64,000 bases of DNA, from positions 1 through 64,000 of the forward strand of contig JBQLZQ010000077.1 in the NCBI GenBank assembly GCA_052168355.1, written 5' to 3'. Shown in pieces: positions 13,731 through 22,554 of the stretch (positions are counted from its first letter, which is position 1; each line of letters begins with the position of its first letter). The notes below the pieces were generated by a model, which searched no databases, was not told the origin of the DNA, and was given only the letters and a program-made list of their open reading frames with translations. The translations under genes were made by a program, and so were the position numbers. The stretch is from JBQLZQ01 sp052168355. Its GTDB lineage: Bacteria; Pseudomonadota; Alphaproteobacteria; DSM-16000; Inquilinaceae.

Positions 13731-15290
13731 TTAGATCGTCATACTTTTTTCCCGTCGCCGTTGAACCGAAGAGGGAATGTGCAGAGCCTCACGATACTTG
13801 GCAACGGTCCGCCGGGCAATGTCCACGCCGTCAGCATTTAATATTTCGACGATACGGTCATCGGATAGAACGTTCTTGGGTTGTTCCGCTTCGATCAGAA
13901 GCTTGATGCGGAACTTCACGGCCTCGGCCGAATGGGCGGCGGCGCCGTTGGCGCCCTGGATCGACGCGTTGAAGAAATATTTCAGCTCGAAAACGCCCCT
14001 GGGCGTCGCCAGAAACTTGTTGGAGGTGACCCGGCTCACCGTGCTTTCGTGCATGCCGATCGCGTCGGCAATGTCGCGCAGGATCAGCGGTTTGAGGTGC
14101 TGGACCCCCTGACGAAAGAAGGCATCCTGCTGACGCACGATCTCGCTCGCCACCTTGAGGATGGTGGTGGCCCTCTGATGCAGGGACTTCACCAGCCAGT
14201 TGGCCGAATTCAGGCATTCCGAGACATATTCCCGGTCTTCCTTGCTTTTTGCCAATGCGTTGATCTCGGCGGCGTAGCGTTGGTTGACCAGCACCTTGGG
14301 CAGGGTCTCGCCGTTCAGTTCGATGTGCCAGCCGCCGTCGGGTTTGGCCCACATCAGGACATCCGGGGTTACCGTCTGGGCGACGTGATGGTCGAAGGCC
14401 GATGCCGGCTTTGGGTTGAGCGCCCGGATCTCGGCCACCATTTCCGACAGGTCGTCCATGTCGACGCCGCAGACCCGCTGCAAGGTGGCGAAATCCCGCT
14501 GCGCCAGAAGGGGCAGATGGGTCAACAACGCCTGCATCGCCGGGTCCAGGCGATCCTTCTCGGCCAGCTGCAGGGCCAGGCACTCGCCAAGATCGCGGGC
14601 GAAGACGCCGGGGGGATCAAGGCGCTGAAGACGGCCGAGAACATCCAGAACGGCGACCTCGCCACAGCCAAGCTGGTCGGCCACCGCCGCCGGGTCAATC
14701 CGTACATATCCGGAATCGTCGAGATGATCGATGAGCTCCAGGGCAATGCCCCGGTCGGCCGGCTCCGCGATCTCGACATTGACCTGACCGATCAGGTGAT
14801 CGCGCAGCGATGGCGTTTCCGCCGCGTTCTGCTCGATGCCGAAGGTGTCATCCTCGAAATTGGCGTTGCCGCCGCCGCCCTGCCAGGTTTCGGCAAACCC
14901 GCCCTGATCCCCTGCCGGGGCGTCGTCGCTGTCGGTGGCGCTGCCGCCCGTAAAGACATTCCCGTAATCGGTATCCAGCGGCCCGTCGGCTCCGCCCGCC
15001 AGCCCTTCGGTATCGGTCAGCCGGTCCGTGCCGGTTCTGTCGGTGGTCTCGACCGGCCGGTCGGCTTCCGGCGGCGGTTCGGTTTCGGACAGCAGTCCGC
15101 CGACGCCGTCCCCCTGAAGAGCCGGCGTGCCGTCGTCACGTTCGAGAAGGGGGTTCCGCTCGATCTCTTGCTCGACGAACTCGACCAGTTCCACGTTCGA
15201 CAATTGCAACAGCTTAATCGCCTGTTGCAATTGCGGCGTCATCACCAGGGTCTGAGACTGCCGAAGATCGAGGCGTTGGGTCAGCGCCAT
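13731..15290 (-). CDS. rpoN: RNA polymerase sigma-54 factor
   Basis: A 519-residue sigma factor for promoters with -24/-12 elements; it needs AAA+ activators and often serves nitrogen genes. Region I is the Gln/Leu-rich start (SQTLVMTPQLQQAIKLLQLS). Region II is acidic and variable (about 60-150). The core-binding domain follows, then the HTH (ESTVSRVTSNKFLATPRGVF) and the C-terminal RpoN box ARRTVAKYRE near residue 500. Length and order are typical. It follows lptB by 13 bases and precedes hpf. Confidence 0.97.
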   Translation of the reverse strand: MALTQRLDLRQSQTLVMTPQLQQAIKLLQLSNVELVEFVEQEIERNPLLERDDGTPALQGDGVGGLLSETEPPPEADRPVETTDRTGTDRLTDTEGLAGGADGPLDTDYGNVFTGGSATDSDDAPAGDQGGFAETWQGGGGNANFEDDTFGIEQNAAETPSLRDHLIGQVNVEIAEPADRGIALELIDHLDDSGYVRIDPAAVADQLGCGEVAVLDVLGRLQRLDPPGVFARDLGECLALQLAEKDRLDPAMQALLTHLPLLAQRDFATLQRVCGVDMDDLSEMVAEIRALNPKPASAFDHHVAQTVTPDVLMWAKPDGGWHIELNGETLPKVLVNQRYAAEINALAKSKEDREYVSECLNSANWLVKSLHQRATTILKVASEIVRQQDAFFRQGVQHLKPLILRDIADAIGMHESTVSRVTSNKFLATPRGVFELKYFFNASIQGANGAAAHSAEAVKFRIKLLIEAEQPKNVLSDDRIVEILNADGVDIARRTVAKYREALHIPSSVQRRREKSMTI

Positions 15291-15303
15291 GATCTAAACT
15301 GTT

Positions 15304-16110
15304 CTAGAGGCTAAATCTTTCACCCAGGTAAACGCGTCGGACATCCTTGTTAATCACGATTTCCGCGGGGGTGCCCTCCATCAGCACGGTCCCATCATGC
15401 AAGATGTAGGCCCGATCCACAATCTCCAAGGTGTCGCGGACATTGTGATCGGTGATCAGAACCCCGATCCCCCGGTCGCGCAGATGGCCCACCAGGTCAC
15501 GGATCTCGCTGACCGCGATCGGGTCGATCCCCGCCAGAGGCTCGTCCAACAGCATGAAATGGGGGCGGCTCGCCAGCGCCCGGGCGATCTCCACCCGCCG
15601 CCGCTCGCCGCCGGACAGGGCCAGCGCTGGCGCCCGGCGCAAATGGCTGATCGAAAACTCGGCCAGCAGATCTTCCAGCAGGGCGTTGCGCACATCCCGC
15701 TCGCTCTCCGTCACCTCCAGCACGGCCCGGATGTTCTGTTCCACGCTGAGGCCGCGGAAGATCGACGCTTCCTGGGGCAGGTAGCCCAACCCCAGCCGGG
15801 CCCGGCGATACATGGGCAGGGCGGTCAAATCCTCCCCGTCCAGGGTGATGCTGCCGTAGTCGGGCGGGATCAGGCCCATGATCATGTAGAAGCAGGTGGT
15901 CTTGCCGGCGCCGTTGGGACCAAGAAGCCCCACTGCCTCGCCCCGCTGCAGCGCCAGAGATACATCGCGCAGGACCGGCCGCCGCTTGTACTGCTTGCCA
16001 AGGTTGCGTACGGCCAGCCCGTCCTTGCGCGACACCAGGCGCGGGCGGCCGTCTTCGGCCGGATGGGCCGGCGGGTCCGCTTCGGCCTGCAAGGGTGCTG
16101 ACTCAGCCAC
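15304..16110 (-). CDS. lptB: LPS transport ATPase LptB
   Basis: The ATPase of the LptB2FG machine that extracts lipopolysaccharide from the inner membrane. It has Walker A GPNGAGKT, the LptB block CFYMIMGLIPPDYGSITLDG, signature LSGGERRR, Walker B HFMLLDEPLAGIDP and switch His in ITDHNVRDTL. I use the GTG at 16110 (268 residues): it overlaps the lptA stop by 8 bases and has GAGGAGG 9 bases upstream. The first 45 residues are Pro/Ala-rich, longer than E. coli LptB (241), common in this class. Co-transcribed with lptA, lptC and rpoN. Confidence 0.96.
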   Translation of the reverse strand: MAESAPLQAEADPPAHPAEDGRPRLVSRKDGLAVRNLGKQYKRRPVLRDVSLALQRGEAVGLLGPNGAGKTTCFYMIMGLIPPDYGSITLDGEDLTALPMYRRARLGLGYLPQEASIFRGLSVEQNIRAVLEVTESERDVRNALLEDLLAEFSISHLRRAPALALSGGERRRVEIARALASRPHFMLLDEPLAGIDPIAVSEIRDLVGHLRDRGIGVLITDHNVRDTLEIVDRAYILHDGTVLMEGTPAEIVINKDVRRVYLGERFSL

Positions 16111-16909
16111 CGGGGCGGTCCTCCTCGCTGGGCACCAATAGCCCCCTGACCCGGCCGCCGCCATCGGGCCCGGTCAGAAGCCTGCTCACGCCGGTATTCA
16201 AATTGACCTCCGCAAACTCGCCATTGAGCTGGTTCTGGCCCCGGGTGATCCGGACATCGCCCTCCAGCGTGGCGGTTCGGCTACCCACGTCGTAGACTGC
16301 GTTGCGTCCGCGCACCAGATCGGTGGGCGTGGTGATGATCACGTTGCCGTCGGCCCGAATCACGCTGATCGCCTGCTTGCCGGTGTCGTCTTCCGTCAGG
16401 TCGGCGGTCAACGTGTCGGCTTCGATCTGATCGGTGCCGTTGACCGCCTTGGCCTCGCCCCGGGCGATGGCCTGGTTGGCCGACTGGGAGAACTCCAGAC
16501 TGTCACGGGCCGTCACGGTCTCGTTTTCCGTGTCCAGGCGCAGATCGTCGCCGGTCAGGCGGAACAGGCCGTCGTCCACGGTATAGACGCCGCGATCGCC
16601 CTGGACCCGCTCGCCGGGCGTCTCGATGACCACGCCACCCTCGGCGGTAACCCTCCAGATCTCGGTCCCGCCGGCGGCCGCATCGCGATAATCGGCCGTC
16701 AGGGTCTGGGCCCTCAGTTCGACATCGCCCTGCCGCACCCGCGCATCGCCGCGGGCGATGTATTGCCGCTCCTTCTCGTGCAGCTCCAGGCTTTCGGTGG
16801 CTTCGATCTCGACCGGTCCGTCGCCGCCGAGCGACAGCCCCTGGGCCGGTAGAAGGCCTGGCCACAGGGCCGAGAGCATGAAGGCCAGAGTCCATGCGTG
16901 GCGCCTCAT
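16103..16909 (-). CDS. lptA: Periplasmic LPS bridge protein LptA
   Basis: A 268-residue periplasmic protein whose beta-jellyroll stacks form the bridge carrying LPS to the outer membrane. A signal peptide (MRRHAWTLAFMLSALWPGLL, cleavage near LPAQG) is followed by OstA-type repeats: IEATESLELHEKERQYIARG, then ARVRQGDVELRAQTLTADY, and later VRGRNAVYDVGSRTATLEGD and GQNQLNGEFAEVNLNTGVSR. It is longer than E. coli LptA (185). ATGA overlap with lptC upstream and an 8-base overlap with lptB downstream show a tight operon. Confidence 0.93.
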   Translation of the reverse strand: MRRHAWTLAFMLSALWPGLLPAQGLSLGGDGPVEIEATESLELHEKERQYIARGDARVRQGDVELRAQTLTADYRDAAAGGTEIWRVTAEGGVVIETPGERVQGDRGVYTVDDGLFRLTGDDLRLDTENETVTARDSLEFSQSANQAIARGEAKAVNGTDQIEADTLTADLTEDDTGKQAISVIRADGNVIITTPTDLVRGRNAVYDVGSRTATLEGDVRITRGQNQLNGEFAEVNLNTGVSRLLTGPDGGGRVRGLLVPSEEDRPGG

Positions 16910-17601
16910 TGCAAGACCTCGCCGGCGCCCCGAAGCAGCAACAGCCGCGATTGGCCGATCAGGATCACCGTATCGCCCTCGTCCTCGATCCGGAAACCCT
17001 CGCCGCTGACTTCGCCGAACGGCCCGTCGCCGGACACCGGCAGGTCGCCCCAGGCGTTGCGGTTTTCCAGATCGACATGGGCCTCCTCGGTCACCAGCGA
17101 GACGCCGTCGTCGCGTCTCAGATTAACGCCGCCATTGAGATAGAGCCCGGCGCCAGCCCGGTCATACCGGCCGGATCGCGCGCTCAAGGACAACTCGGTT
17201 CCGTCTTCCAGCGTGATGGCGGCGTCGGGGCGAGCCAAGACGACGATTTCCCCGTCCTCGCCGACCTGATCGGCCGAATCGGCGACGATGGTGATCGGTT
17301 GGTTGCGCTCGTCGGTGCCGACATAGCGGGGGCCAAGCAACTGCGACGATGTCCGCTCCGAGATCACCGGCGCGGGCGGCGGCGGCTTGAGTTCGTTCTG
17401 TATGGTCGGCCACAGCGCCACCAGCGCCATGATGGCGATGGCCGTCATCGGCAGGATCAGCTTCAGCAGCGACACAAACCGGCTGTACCAGCGCCCGTTG
17501 CGCCGGGTCCGGTTGCCCGGCCGCAGCCGCCACAGCCGGTCCGGTGTCGCCGCCCCGGGCGGCGACCGGTCAGGGAGATTCAGGGACTCGTCAATCGCCA
17601 T
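16906..17601 (-). CDS. lptC: LPS export protein LptC
   Basis: A 231-residue bitopic inner-membrane protein that links LptB2FG to LptA. A cytoplasmic N-terminus of about 45 residues precedes one membrane helix (SLLKLILPMTAIAIMALVAL), then a periplasmic beta domain with YVGTDERNQPITIVAD and YLNGGVNLRRDDGVSLVTEE. The ATG at 17601, 4 bases after the kdsD stop, is chosen over a longer frame that runs into kdsD. Its last base pair block overlaps the lptA start (ATGA). Confidence 0.92.
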   Translation of the reverse strand: MAIDESLNLPDRSPPGAATPDRLWRLRPGNRTRRNGRWYSRFVSLLKLILPMTAIAIMALVALWPTIQNELKPPPPAPVISERTSSQLLGPRYVGTDERNQPITIVADSADQVGEDGEIVVLARPDAAITLEDGTELSLSARSGRYDRAGAGLYLNGGVNLRRDDGVSLVTEEAHVDLENRNAWGDLPVSGDGPFGEVSGEGFRIEDEGDTVILIGQSRLLLLRGAGEVLQ

Positions 17602-17605
17602 GACG

Positions 17606-18625
17606 TCAGGCCACCCCGGCCCGCAGGCAATCATGGATGTGAACGATGCCGATCGGTTGCCCGTCGGCATCGATGACGAACAGGCTGGTGACCGGTTTTT
17701 GACGGTCCGTGCCGTTCATGGTCCCCAGCGCCTCGGCCGCCAGGGCGTGCGGGCCGATGGTCCGCGGTCCGCGTGTCATCACCGCCTCGGCGGTCATGGC
17801 CAGAAGATCGGCGGCCATATGCCGCCGCAGATCACCGTCCGTGACGATGCCGACCAGCCGGCCCCGGTCGTCGACGATGCCGACGCAGCCAAAGCTCTTG
17901 GCGGTCATGATCAGGATCGCCTCGGAGATAGGCGTCCCGGCATCGGCCAGGGGCATGGCTTCGCCGCCGTGCATGACGTCGCCGACCTTCAGCAGTCGGC
18001 GGCCAAGCGCCCCGCCGGGATGCAGGTTGCGGTAGTCGTCGGAGGAAAAGCCACGGCGCTCCAGCAACGCGATGGCCAGGGCATCGCCCAGGGCCAGCGC
18101 CATGGTCGTCGATGTCGTCGGGGCCAGCCCCAGCGGGCACGCCTCCGGCGCCTTGGGCAGCAGCAGCACAATGTCCGACTGATCGGCCAGCGGTGACGGG
18201 GCCTTGCCGGTCAAGCCGATCAGCGGAACGCGGAACCGTCGCGTATAGGCGACGATGTCCGCCAGTTCCGCCGACGCGCCGGAATTGGACAAGGCCAGCA
18301 CCAAATCGCCGCGACCGATCATGCCCAGATCGCCGTGGCTGGCCTCGCTGGCGTGGACGAACAGGGCCGGCGTTCCGGTGGAGGCTAGGGTGGCGGCGAT
18401 CTTGCGCCCGATATGGCCGCTTTTGCCGATGCCCGTGACCACCACCCGCCCCTCGATGCCGACGATGGCGTCGACCGCCTGAACGAAGCTGTCGTCCAAG
18501 GCCGACGCCAGATCCCGCAACGCCTGGGCTTCCATGTCCAGCACATGCCGCGCAACGGCACGATCGGGGTTGGGATCACTGCCTGCCGTCGACGACCCGA
18601 CAGGGATGGGACGCGCGGCTTCCAT
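17606..18625 (-). CDS. kdsD: Arabinose-5-phosphate isomerase (KpsF/GutQ family)
   Basis: Converts ribulose-5-phosphate to arabinose-5-phosphate, the first step to Kdo for lipid A core. 339 residues: an SIS domain (GIGKSGHIGRKIAATLASTG, then HASEASHGDLGMI and ALSNSGASAEL) and two CBS domains in the C-terminal half (VGDVMHGGEAMPLADAGTPI and AVMTRGPRTIGPHALAAEAL). Length and layout match KdsD. It heads the LPS/rpoN cluster, 4 bases before lptC, in line with Kdo-LPS supply and export being made together. Confidence 0.94.
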   Translation of the reverse strand: MEAARPIPVGSSTAGSDPNPDRAVARHVLDMEAQALRDLASALDDSFVQAVDAIVGIEGRVVVTGIGKSGHIGRKIAATLASTGTPALFVHASEASHGDLGMIGRGDLVLALSNSGASAELADIVAYTRRFRVPLIGLTGKAPSPLADQSDIVLLLPKAPEACPLGLAPTTSTTMALALGDALAIALLERRGFSSDDYRNLHPGGALGRRLLKVGDVMHGGEAMPLADAGTPISEAILIMTAKSFGCVGIVDDRGRLVGIVTDGDLRRHMAADLLAMTAEAVMTRGPRTIGPHALAAEALGTMNGTDRQKPVTSLFVIDADGQPIGIVHIHDCLRAGVA

Positions 18626-18732
18626 GGCGGTCAGACAGGCTCCTCGGTGCGATTCGACGTTTCGGACAATAGGCCCGGCGTATCCGGCGGGTCAAACCCG
18701 CTCGGCGGCCCCACGACGCAAGGCATATGGGG

Positions 18733-19371
18733 TCAGTGGGCGAAGATGTCGATATCCGCCCAGCCCGCCAGATCCAACGCCGCCCGGGTCGGCAGGAAAT
18801 CGAAGCACGCCTGGGCCAGCGCCGTCCGGCCCTCGCGTTCCAGCATGTCGTCCAGCCGGTCGCGAAGGCGGTGCAGGTGAAGGACATCGCTGGCGGCATA
18901 TCGGACCTGGTCGGCGGTCAGGTCCGCCGCGCCCCAATCCGAACTCTGCTGCTGCTTGGACATCTCGACATCCAGCAGTTCCCGGCACAGATCCTTCAAC
19001 CCGTGCCGGTCGGTGTAGGTGCGCGCCAGCTTCGAGGCGATCTTTGTGCAGTAGACCGGCCGGCAATCCACGCCCAGATGGGCGCGCAGGGTGGCGATGT
19101 CGAACCTGGCGAAGTGAAACAGCTTGGTCACCGCGGGGTCGGCCATGAGCCGGACCAGATTGGGCGCGTCATAGCGTCCGGGGGCCAACTGCACCAGATG
19201 GCTGGTTCCGTCCCCGGCCGAAAGCTGAACCACGCACAGCCGATCGCGGGCGGGATTCAGGCCCATGGTCTCGGTATCGACGGCGACCGACCCGGTGAAC
19301 CGGACATCGGCCGGCAGATCGCCTTGGTGAAGCTGTGGCGATTGGGCCTGCGGCGGGGTATCGGTCGCCAT
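18733..19371 (-). CDS. rnd: RNase D-like 3'-5' exonuclease (short form)
   Basis: A 212-residue DEDDy exonuclease. Motif Exo I is VDTETMGL with catalytic Asp and Glu, Exo II is KLFHFARFDIATLRAHLGV, and Exo III is VRYAASDVLHLHRLRDRLD. It consists of the nuclease domain only; E. coli RNase D (375 residues) also has HRDC domains, but the short form is usual in alphaproteobacteria. The ATG at 19371 with GGGAGGAG upstream is chosen; the longer frame would run through the tRNA-Leu gene. Expected role: 3' trimming of tRNA or other small RNA. It lies 100 bases after tRNA-Leu. Confidence 0.9.
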   Translation of the reverse strand: MATDTPPQAQSPQLHQGDLPADVRFTGSVAVDTETMGLNPARDRLCVVQLSAGDGTSHLVQLAPGRYDAPNLVRLMADPAVTKLFHFARFDIATLRAHLGVDCRPVYCTKIASKLARTYTDRHGLKDLCRELLDVEMSKQQQSSDWGAADLTADQVRYAASDVLHLHRLRDRLDDMLEREGRTALAQACFDFLPTRAALDLAGWADIDIFAH

Positions 19372-19411
19372 GGGTGCGCTCACTCCTCCCGACCGCCGTT
19401 CAAAACGAAGA

Positions 19412-19431
19412 GACCCGCCGTTGGGCGGGTC
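19412..19431 (-). terminator. Terminator of tRNA-Leu
   Basis: GACCCGCC (19431-19424) pairs with GGCGGGTC (19419-19412) around CAAC, followed leftwards by TCTTCGTTTT. It lies 40 bases after the tRNA 3' end and 41 bases before the RNase D-like ATG, so that gene may depend on readthrough or its own promoter. Confidence 0.7.
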
Positions 19432-19471
19432 CGCGAACCGGTCGTTCCGTCGGCCGCGCAAAGGCGGCCCT

Positions 19472-19558
19472 TGGTGCCCAGGAGAAGACTCGAACTTCCA
19501 CGACCTTTCGGCCACAGGTACCTGAAACCTGCGCGTCTACCAATTCCGCCACCTGGGC
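19472..19558 (-). tRNA. tRNA-Leu(CAG)
   Basis: An 87-base class II tRNA. The 5' acceptor strand GCCCAGG pairs with CCTGGGC, then A and encoded CCA (19474-19472). The anticodon stem CAGGT/ACCTG encloses loop TTCAGGT with anticodon CAG. The long variable arm (GGCCGAAAGGTC region) and T-loop TTCGAGT are typical of leucine tRNAs. A TTGACA-containing promoter precedes it and a terminator follows. Confidence 0.96.
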
Positions 19559-19569
19559 AGTTGCGCGGT

Positions 19570-19598
19570 GGTGTAAGCGCGCGCCCCGCCGATGTCAA
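19570..19598 (-). promoter_or_regulatory. Promoter of tRNA-Leu
   Basis: On the minus strand a perfect TTGACA (19598-19593), a 17-base spacer, then TACACC (19575-19570). Transcription would start about 5 bases before the mature tRNA 5' end at 19558. The -10 is a poor match, but spacing and position are right. Confidence 0.65.
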
Positions 19599-19652
19599 CC
19601 GGGATCAAGACCCCGGGTCCCGGTTGCTGGCATACGCCGGGCCGCCGCTATA

Positions 19653-19695
19653 TATAATATTGAGGCACGGGGAATATAATATCGAGGCACGGGGA
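19653..19695. repeat. Two 21-bp AT-led direct repeats
   Basis: TATAATAT followed by TGAGGCACGGGGA (19653-19673) recurs as TATAATAT plus CGAGGCACGGGGA (19675-19695), one mismatch, period 22. Each copy begins with a perfect TATAAT. They lie 65 bases before the epimerase ATG, in the spacer to the divergent tRNA. They could carry alternative -10 boxes or paired regulator sites; no good -35 is seen at standard distance. Confidence 0.8.
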
Positions 19696-19759
19696 TCAGG
19701 GGCCGGACCACCCGCCCCGACGGCGCTGGCGGCCCGGCAATCAGAGGCAGGAGCAGGAT

Positions 19760-20710
19760 ATGACCTATCGGGTCGTCACGGTGTTCGGCGGGTCGGGTTT
19801 CATCGGCCGCAGCGTGGTGCGGGAATTGGCGGCGCGCGGCTGGCGGGTCAACGTTGCCACGCGCCATCCCGAAAAGGCGCTGTTTCTGAAACCCATGGGG
19901 GCGGTGGGCCAGATCGCGCCGATCTTCGCCAACATCCGGGACGATCTGTCGGTGGTGAACGCCATCCGTGGCGCCGACACCGTGATCAATCTGGTCGGCC
20001 TGTTGCACGAATCCGGGCGCCAGACCTTTCGGGCCGCTCACAAGCAGGGCGCGGGACGGATCGCCGCCGCGGCAAGCGGGCTGGGTGTCCGGTCCCTGGT
20101 CCAGATGTCCGCCATCGGCGCGTCGGACACGTCCCCCTCGACCTATGCCCAGACCAAGGCGGCCGGGGAAACGGCCGTGCGCACGGCGTTTCCGGATGCC
20201 TCGATCCTTCGGCCCAGCATCGTGTTCGGTCCCGACGACAGCTTTTTCAACCGCTTTGCCGGTCAGGCGCGGTTCAAGGTCCTGCCGCTGATCGGCGGCG
20301 GACGGACCCGGTTTCAGCCGGTCTATGTCGGCGACGTGGCCGACGCCGTCATGGCCTGTCTCGACCGGCCGGAGGCCAAGGGCCGGATCTACGAACTGGG
20401 CGGCCCAAAAATCTACACGTTCCGCGAACTGATGGAACTGACCCTGTCGATGACCGACCGTCGCGCCCTGCTGATGCCGATCCCCTGGTTCCTGGCTCAG
20501 GTCATGGGCGCCTTTTTCGGTCTGATGCCCAAACCGATGCTGACCCGCGATCAGGTCCGCCAGCTGCGGATCGACAATGTGGTGGCGCCCGACGCGCCGG
20601 GTCTGGCCGATCTCGGTATCGCGCCGACCGCGGCCGAGGTGATATTGCCGACCTATCTTGCCCGCTTCCGGCCGCGCGGTCAGTTCGCACGGCAGGGCGC
20701 GCGTATCTGA
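19760..20710 (+). CDS. Complex I NDUFA9-like NAD(P)-binding epimerase-family protein
   Basis: 316 residues of the atypical SDR fold. The nucleotide motif GGSGFIGRSVVRELAARG (9-26) is followed by DTVINLVGLLHESGRQTF, YAQTKAAGE (Tyr/Lys pair) and ILRPSIVFGPDDSFFNRFA. This pattern is that of the NDUFA9/NdufA9-like family, an accessory subunit of alphaproteobacterial and mitochondrial complex I. Bacterial members are encoded away from nuo genes, as here. An enzymatic role is uncertain. The ATG at 19760 has AGGAGCAGG upstream. It converges on the esterase gene with 21 bases between stops. Confidence 0.9.
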   Translation: MTYRVVTVFGGSGFIGRSVVRELAARGWRVNVATRHPEKALFLKPMGAVGQIAPIFANIRDDLSVVNAIRGADTVINLVGLLHESGRQTFRAAHKQGAGRIAAAASGLGVRSLVQMSAIGASDTSPSTYAQTKAAGETAVRTAFPDASILRPSIVFGPDDSFFNRFAGQARFKVLPLIGGGRTRFQPVYVGDVADAVMACLDRPEAKGRIYELGGPKIYTFRELMELTLSMTDRRALLMPIPWFLAQVMGAFFGLMPKPMLTRDQVRQLRIDNVVAPDAPGLADLGIAPTAAEVILPTYLARFRPRGQFARQGARI

Positions 20711-20731
20711 TCCTGGATCGCTGCCCCGACG

Positions 20732-21739
20732 TCAGGCCAGGGCCCTGGCCAGGAACGGCAGGCTGATGTCCATCCGGTGGTTGATGCCGGAATGGGTGCC
20801 GGAGAATTCCTCGTACCGGTGGTTCACGCCCAACCGCTCCAGCGCCCGGTGCAGCCGGCGCGCGCCATAGAGAAGGTTGTACTGGTCCTCATCGCCGCAA
20901 TCGATGAACAGTCCCTTCAGGCGCCCCAGGGATTCGGCATGTCGGTCGACGATGCGCACCGGATCCCACGCCAGCCAAGCCGCCCACCGGTCTTCGATCA
21001 AGGTGCAGGTGTCGGCGTCCACCGGCAGCCGGATGCCCAGTGGCGCGCCGGGGTCGGGGTCGTAGGTGGCGGCCATGGCCAGGGTCATCAGGACATGGAT
21101 GTCGCCGCCCGATCTGGTGGTCCCGCCATAGAACGCGTCGACAAAGCCCTTGGCCGATCCGCCGTGCTTGGCCAGGGCGCGCAGCGCGCCGGGCATGTCC
21201 GGCAGGTAGCACAGTTCAAAGGCCATATCGCCGGAATGACAGGCCGCCGCGGCCCAGACATCGGCGTGGCGCATGGCGTGGATCAGCGCCCCGTACCCGC
21301 CGGAACTCTTGCCGAAGACGCCGCGCCGCCCGGCGCCGCCGCATCCGTAGCGCGTCTCGACCGCCGGCAGCATCTCCTCGATCAGGAAGTCCTCCCACGG
21401 CCCCATGGCGGCGCTGTTGATGTATTGGTTGCCCCCCAGCCGGGTAAAGCAATCGGGGAACGCGACCACCACCGGCGGCATGGTTCCCGCCGCGATCAGG
21501 CGATCCAGCCGTTCGGGCACGTTCTCGTCGAAATTCGACCAGTTGGTGTGGGCCGGCCCGCCCGCCGTGTAACCGACCAGGTCGACCAGCAGCGGCAGTC
21601 CCTCGCCGCTGTGCCCCGATGGGACATACACATCGACCCGGCGGCGGGGCGGGTCGCCCAGCAGATTGTCCTTGAGGACCCGGCTGTCCACGTCATCCCG
21701 ATGAACGGCCCCGGAAGGATGGTCGCGGTCCGTCCGCAT
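20732..21739 (-). CDS. Alpha/beta-hydrolase, putative esterase family
   Basis: A 335-residue cytoplasmic hydrolase like the esterase D/Fes type. It has VDVYVPSGHSGEGLPLLVDL, VVAFPDCFTRLGGNQYINS, nucleophile elbow FGKSSGGYGAL (Ser in GxSxG), acidic FIDCGDEDQYNL and a catalytic His near EFSGTHSGINHRM. No signal peptide. The start at 21739 (ATG) is the first that avoids the uppP gene 17 bases away; much longer frames here are shadows of uppP. Same strand and close spacing suggest it follows uppP in one transcript. Substrate unknown. Confidence 0.85.
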   Translation of the reverse strand: MRTDRDHPSGAVHRDDVDSRVLKDNLLGDPPRRRVDVYVPSGHSGEGLPLLVDLVGYTAGGPAHTNWSNFDENVPERLDRLIAAGTMPPVVVAFPDCFTRLGGNQYINSAAMGPWEDFLIEEMLPAVETRYGCGGAGRRGVFGKSSGGYGALIHAMRHADVWAAAACHSGDMAFELCYLPDMPGALRALAKHGGSAKGFVDAFYGGTTRSGGDIHVLMTLAMAATYDPDPGAPLGIRLPVDADTCTLIEDRWAAWLAWDPVRIVDRHAESLGRLKGLFIDCGDEDQYNLLYGARRLHRALERLGVNHRYEEFSGTHSGINHRMDISLPFLARALA

Positions 21740-21756
21740 CGGGTCAGCCGCCCCCC

Positions 21757-22554
21757 TTACGCATAAATCCAGTACAGCAAGCCAAGGCCCAGCACGACCC
21801 GATACAGAACGAACGGCATGAAGCTGGAATGACGCAGCCACAGCATCAGCAGGGCGATGGCGGCGATGGCCGACAGAAAGGCCAGGATGCCGGCGATCAG
21901 GGCATCGACACCCAGAGCCACATCCCCCGCCCGGTACAGATCCAGGCCAGCCAGGGTGCCGGCGCCCAGGATCACCGGGATCGACAGCAGCAGGGAAAAC
22001 CGGGCCGCCTCGGTCCGCTCCAGGCTCAACGCCCGCGCCATGGTCATGGTGATCCCCGACCGGCTGGTGCCCGGGATCAGCGCCAGGGCCTGGGCCAGCC
22101 CGATCCACAGCGCGTCCGTATAGCGCATCTGGTCGAGCCGCCGCGTCGACGGAAACAGCCGGTCGGCGAGGCCCAGCAGGATGCCGAAGATCAAGGTGGC
22201 CCAGGCGATGATGGTCACGTTGCGCAGGAAGTCGGTGCCAATCTCGTGCAGCACCATGCCTGCGGCGATGGCCGGGACCGATCCGATCAGCACCATCAGC
22301 GCCAGCCGGCCGCCGGAGTCCATCCGCCCGGTCGCCAGCCGCGCCGCGCCACTGAGCATGTCCCAGATATCGCGCCAGAAAAAGATGGTGACGGCGGCAA
22401 GGGTGCCGACATGGACCGCCACGTCGATGATCAGGCCCTGATCCTCCCACCCGGTGATAAAGGGGACCAAGACAAGATGGGCGCTGGAACTGATCGGCAG
22501 GAACTCGGTGATCCCTTGCACCAGGGCAAGGACGAAGATGTGGAACAGGGGCAA
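21757..22554 (-). CDS. uppP: Undecaprenyl-diphosphatase (BacA type)
   Basis: Dephosphorylates undecaprenyl diphosphate to recycle the lipid carrier for peptidoglycan and O-antigen. 265 residues with about eight membrane helices. The two signatures are QGITEFLPISSSAHLVL (with catalytic Glu and Ser) and PGTSRSGITMTMARALSLER. The start appears to be TTG at 22554, giving the usual BacA N-terminus; no ATG is available nearby in frame. It also confers some bacitracin tolerance in other species. Confidence 0.95.
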   Translation of the reverse strand: MPLFHIFVLALVQGITEFLPISSSAHLVLVPFITGWEDQGLIIDVAVHVGTLAAVTIFFWRDIWDMLSGAARLATGRMDSGGRLALMVLIGSVPAIAAGMVLHEIGTDFLRNVTIIAWATLIFGILLGLADRLFPSTRRLDQMRYTDALWIGLAQALALIPGTSRSGITMTMARALSLERTEAARFSLLLSIPVILGAGTLAGLDLYRAGDVALGVDALIAGILAFLSAIAAIALLMLWLRHSSFMPFVLYRVVLGLGLLYWIYA

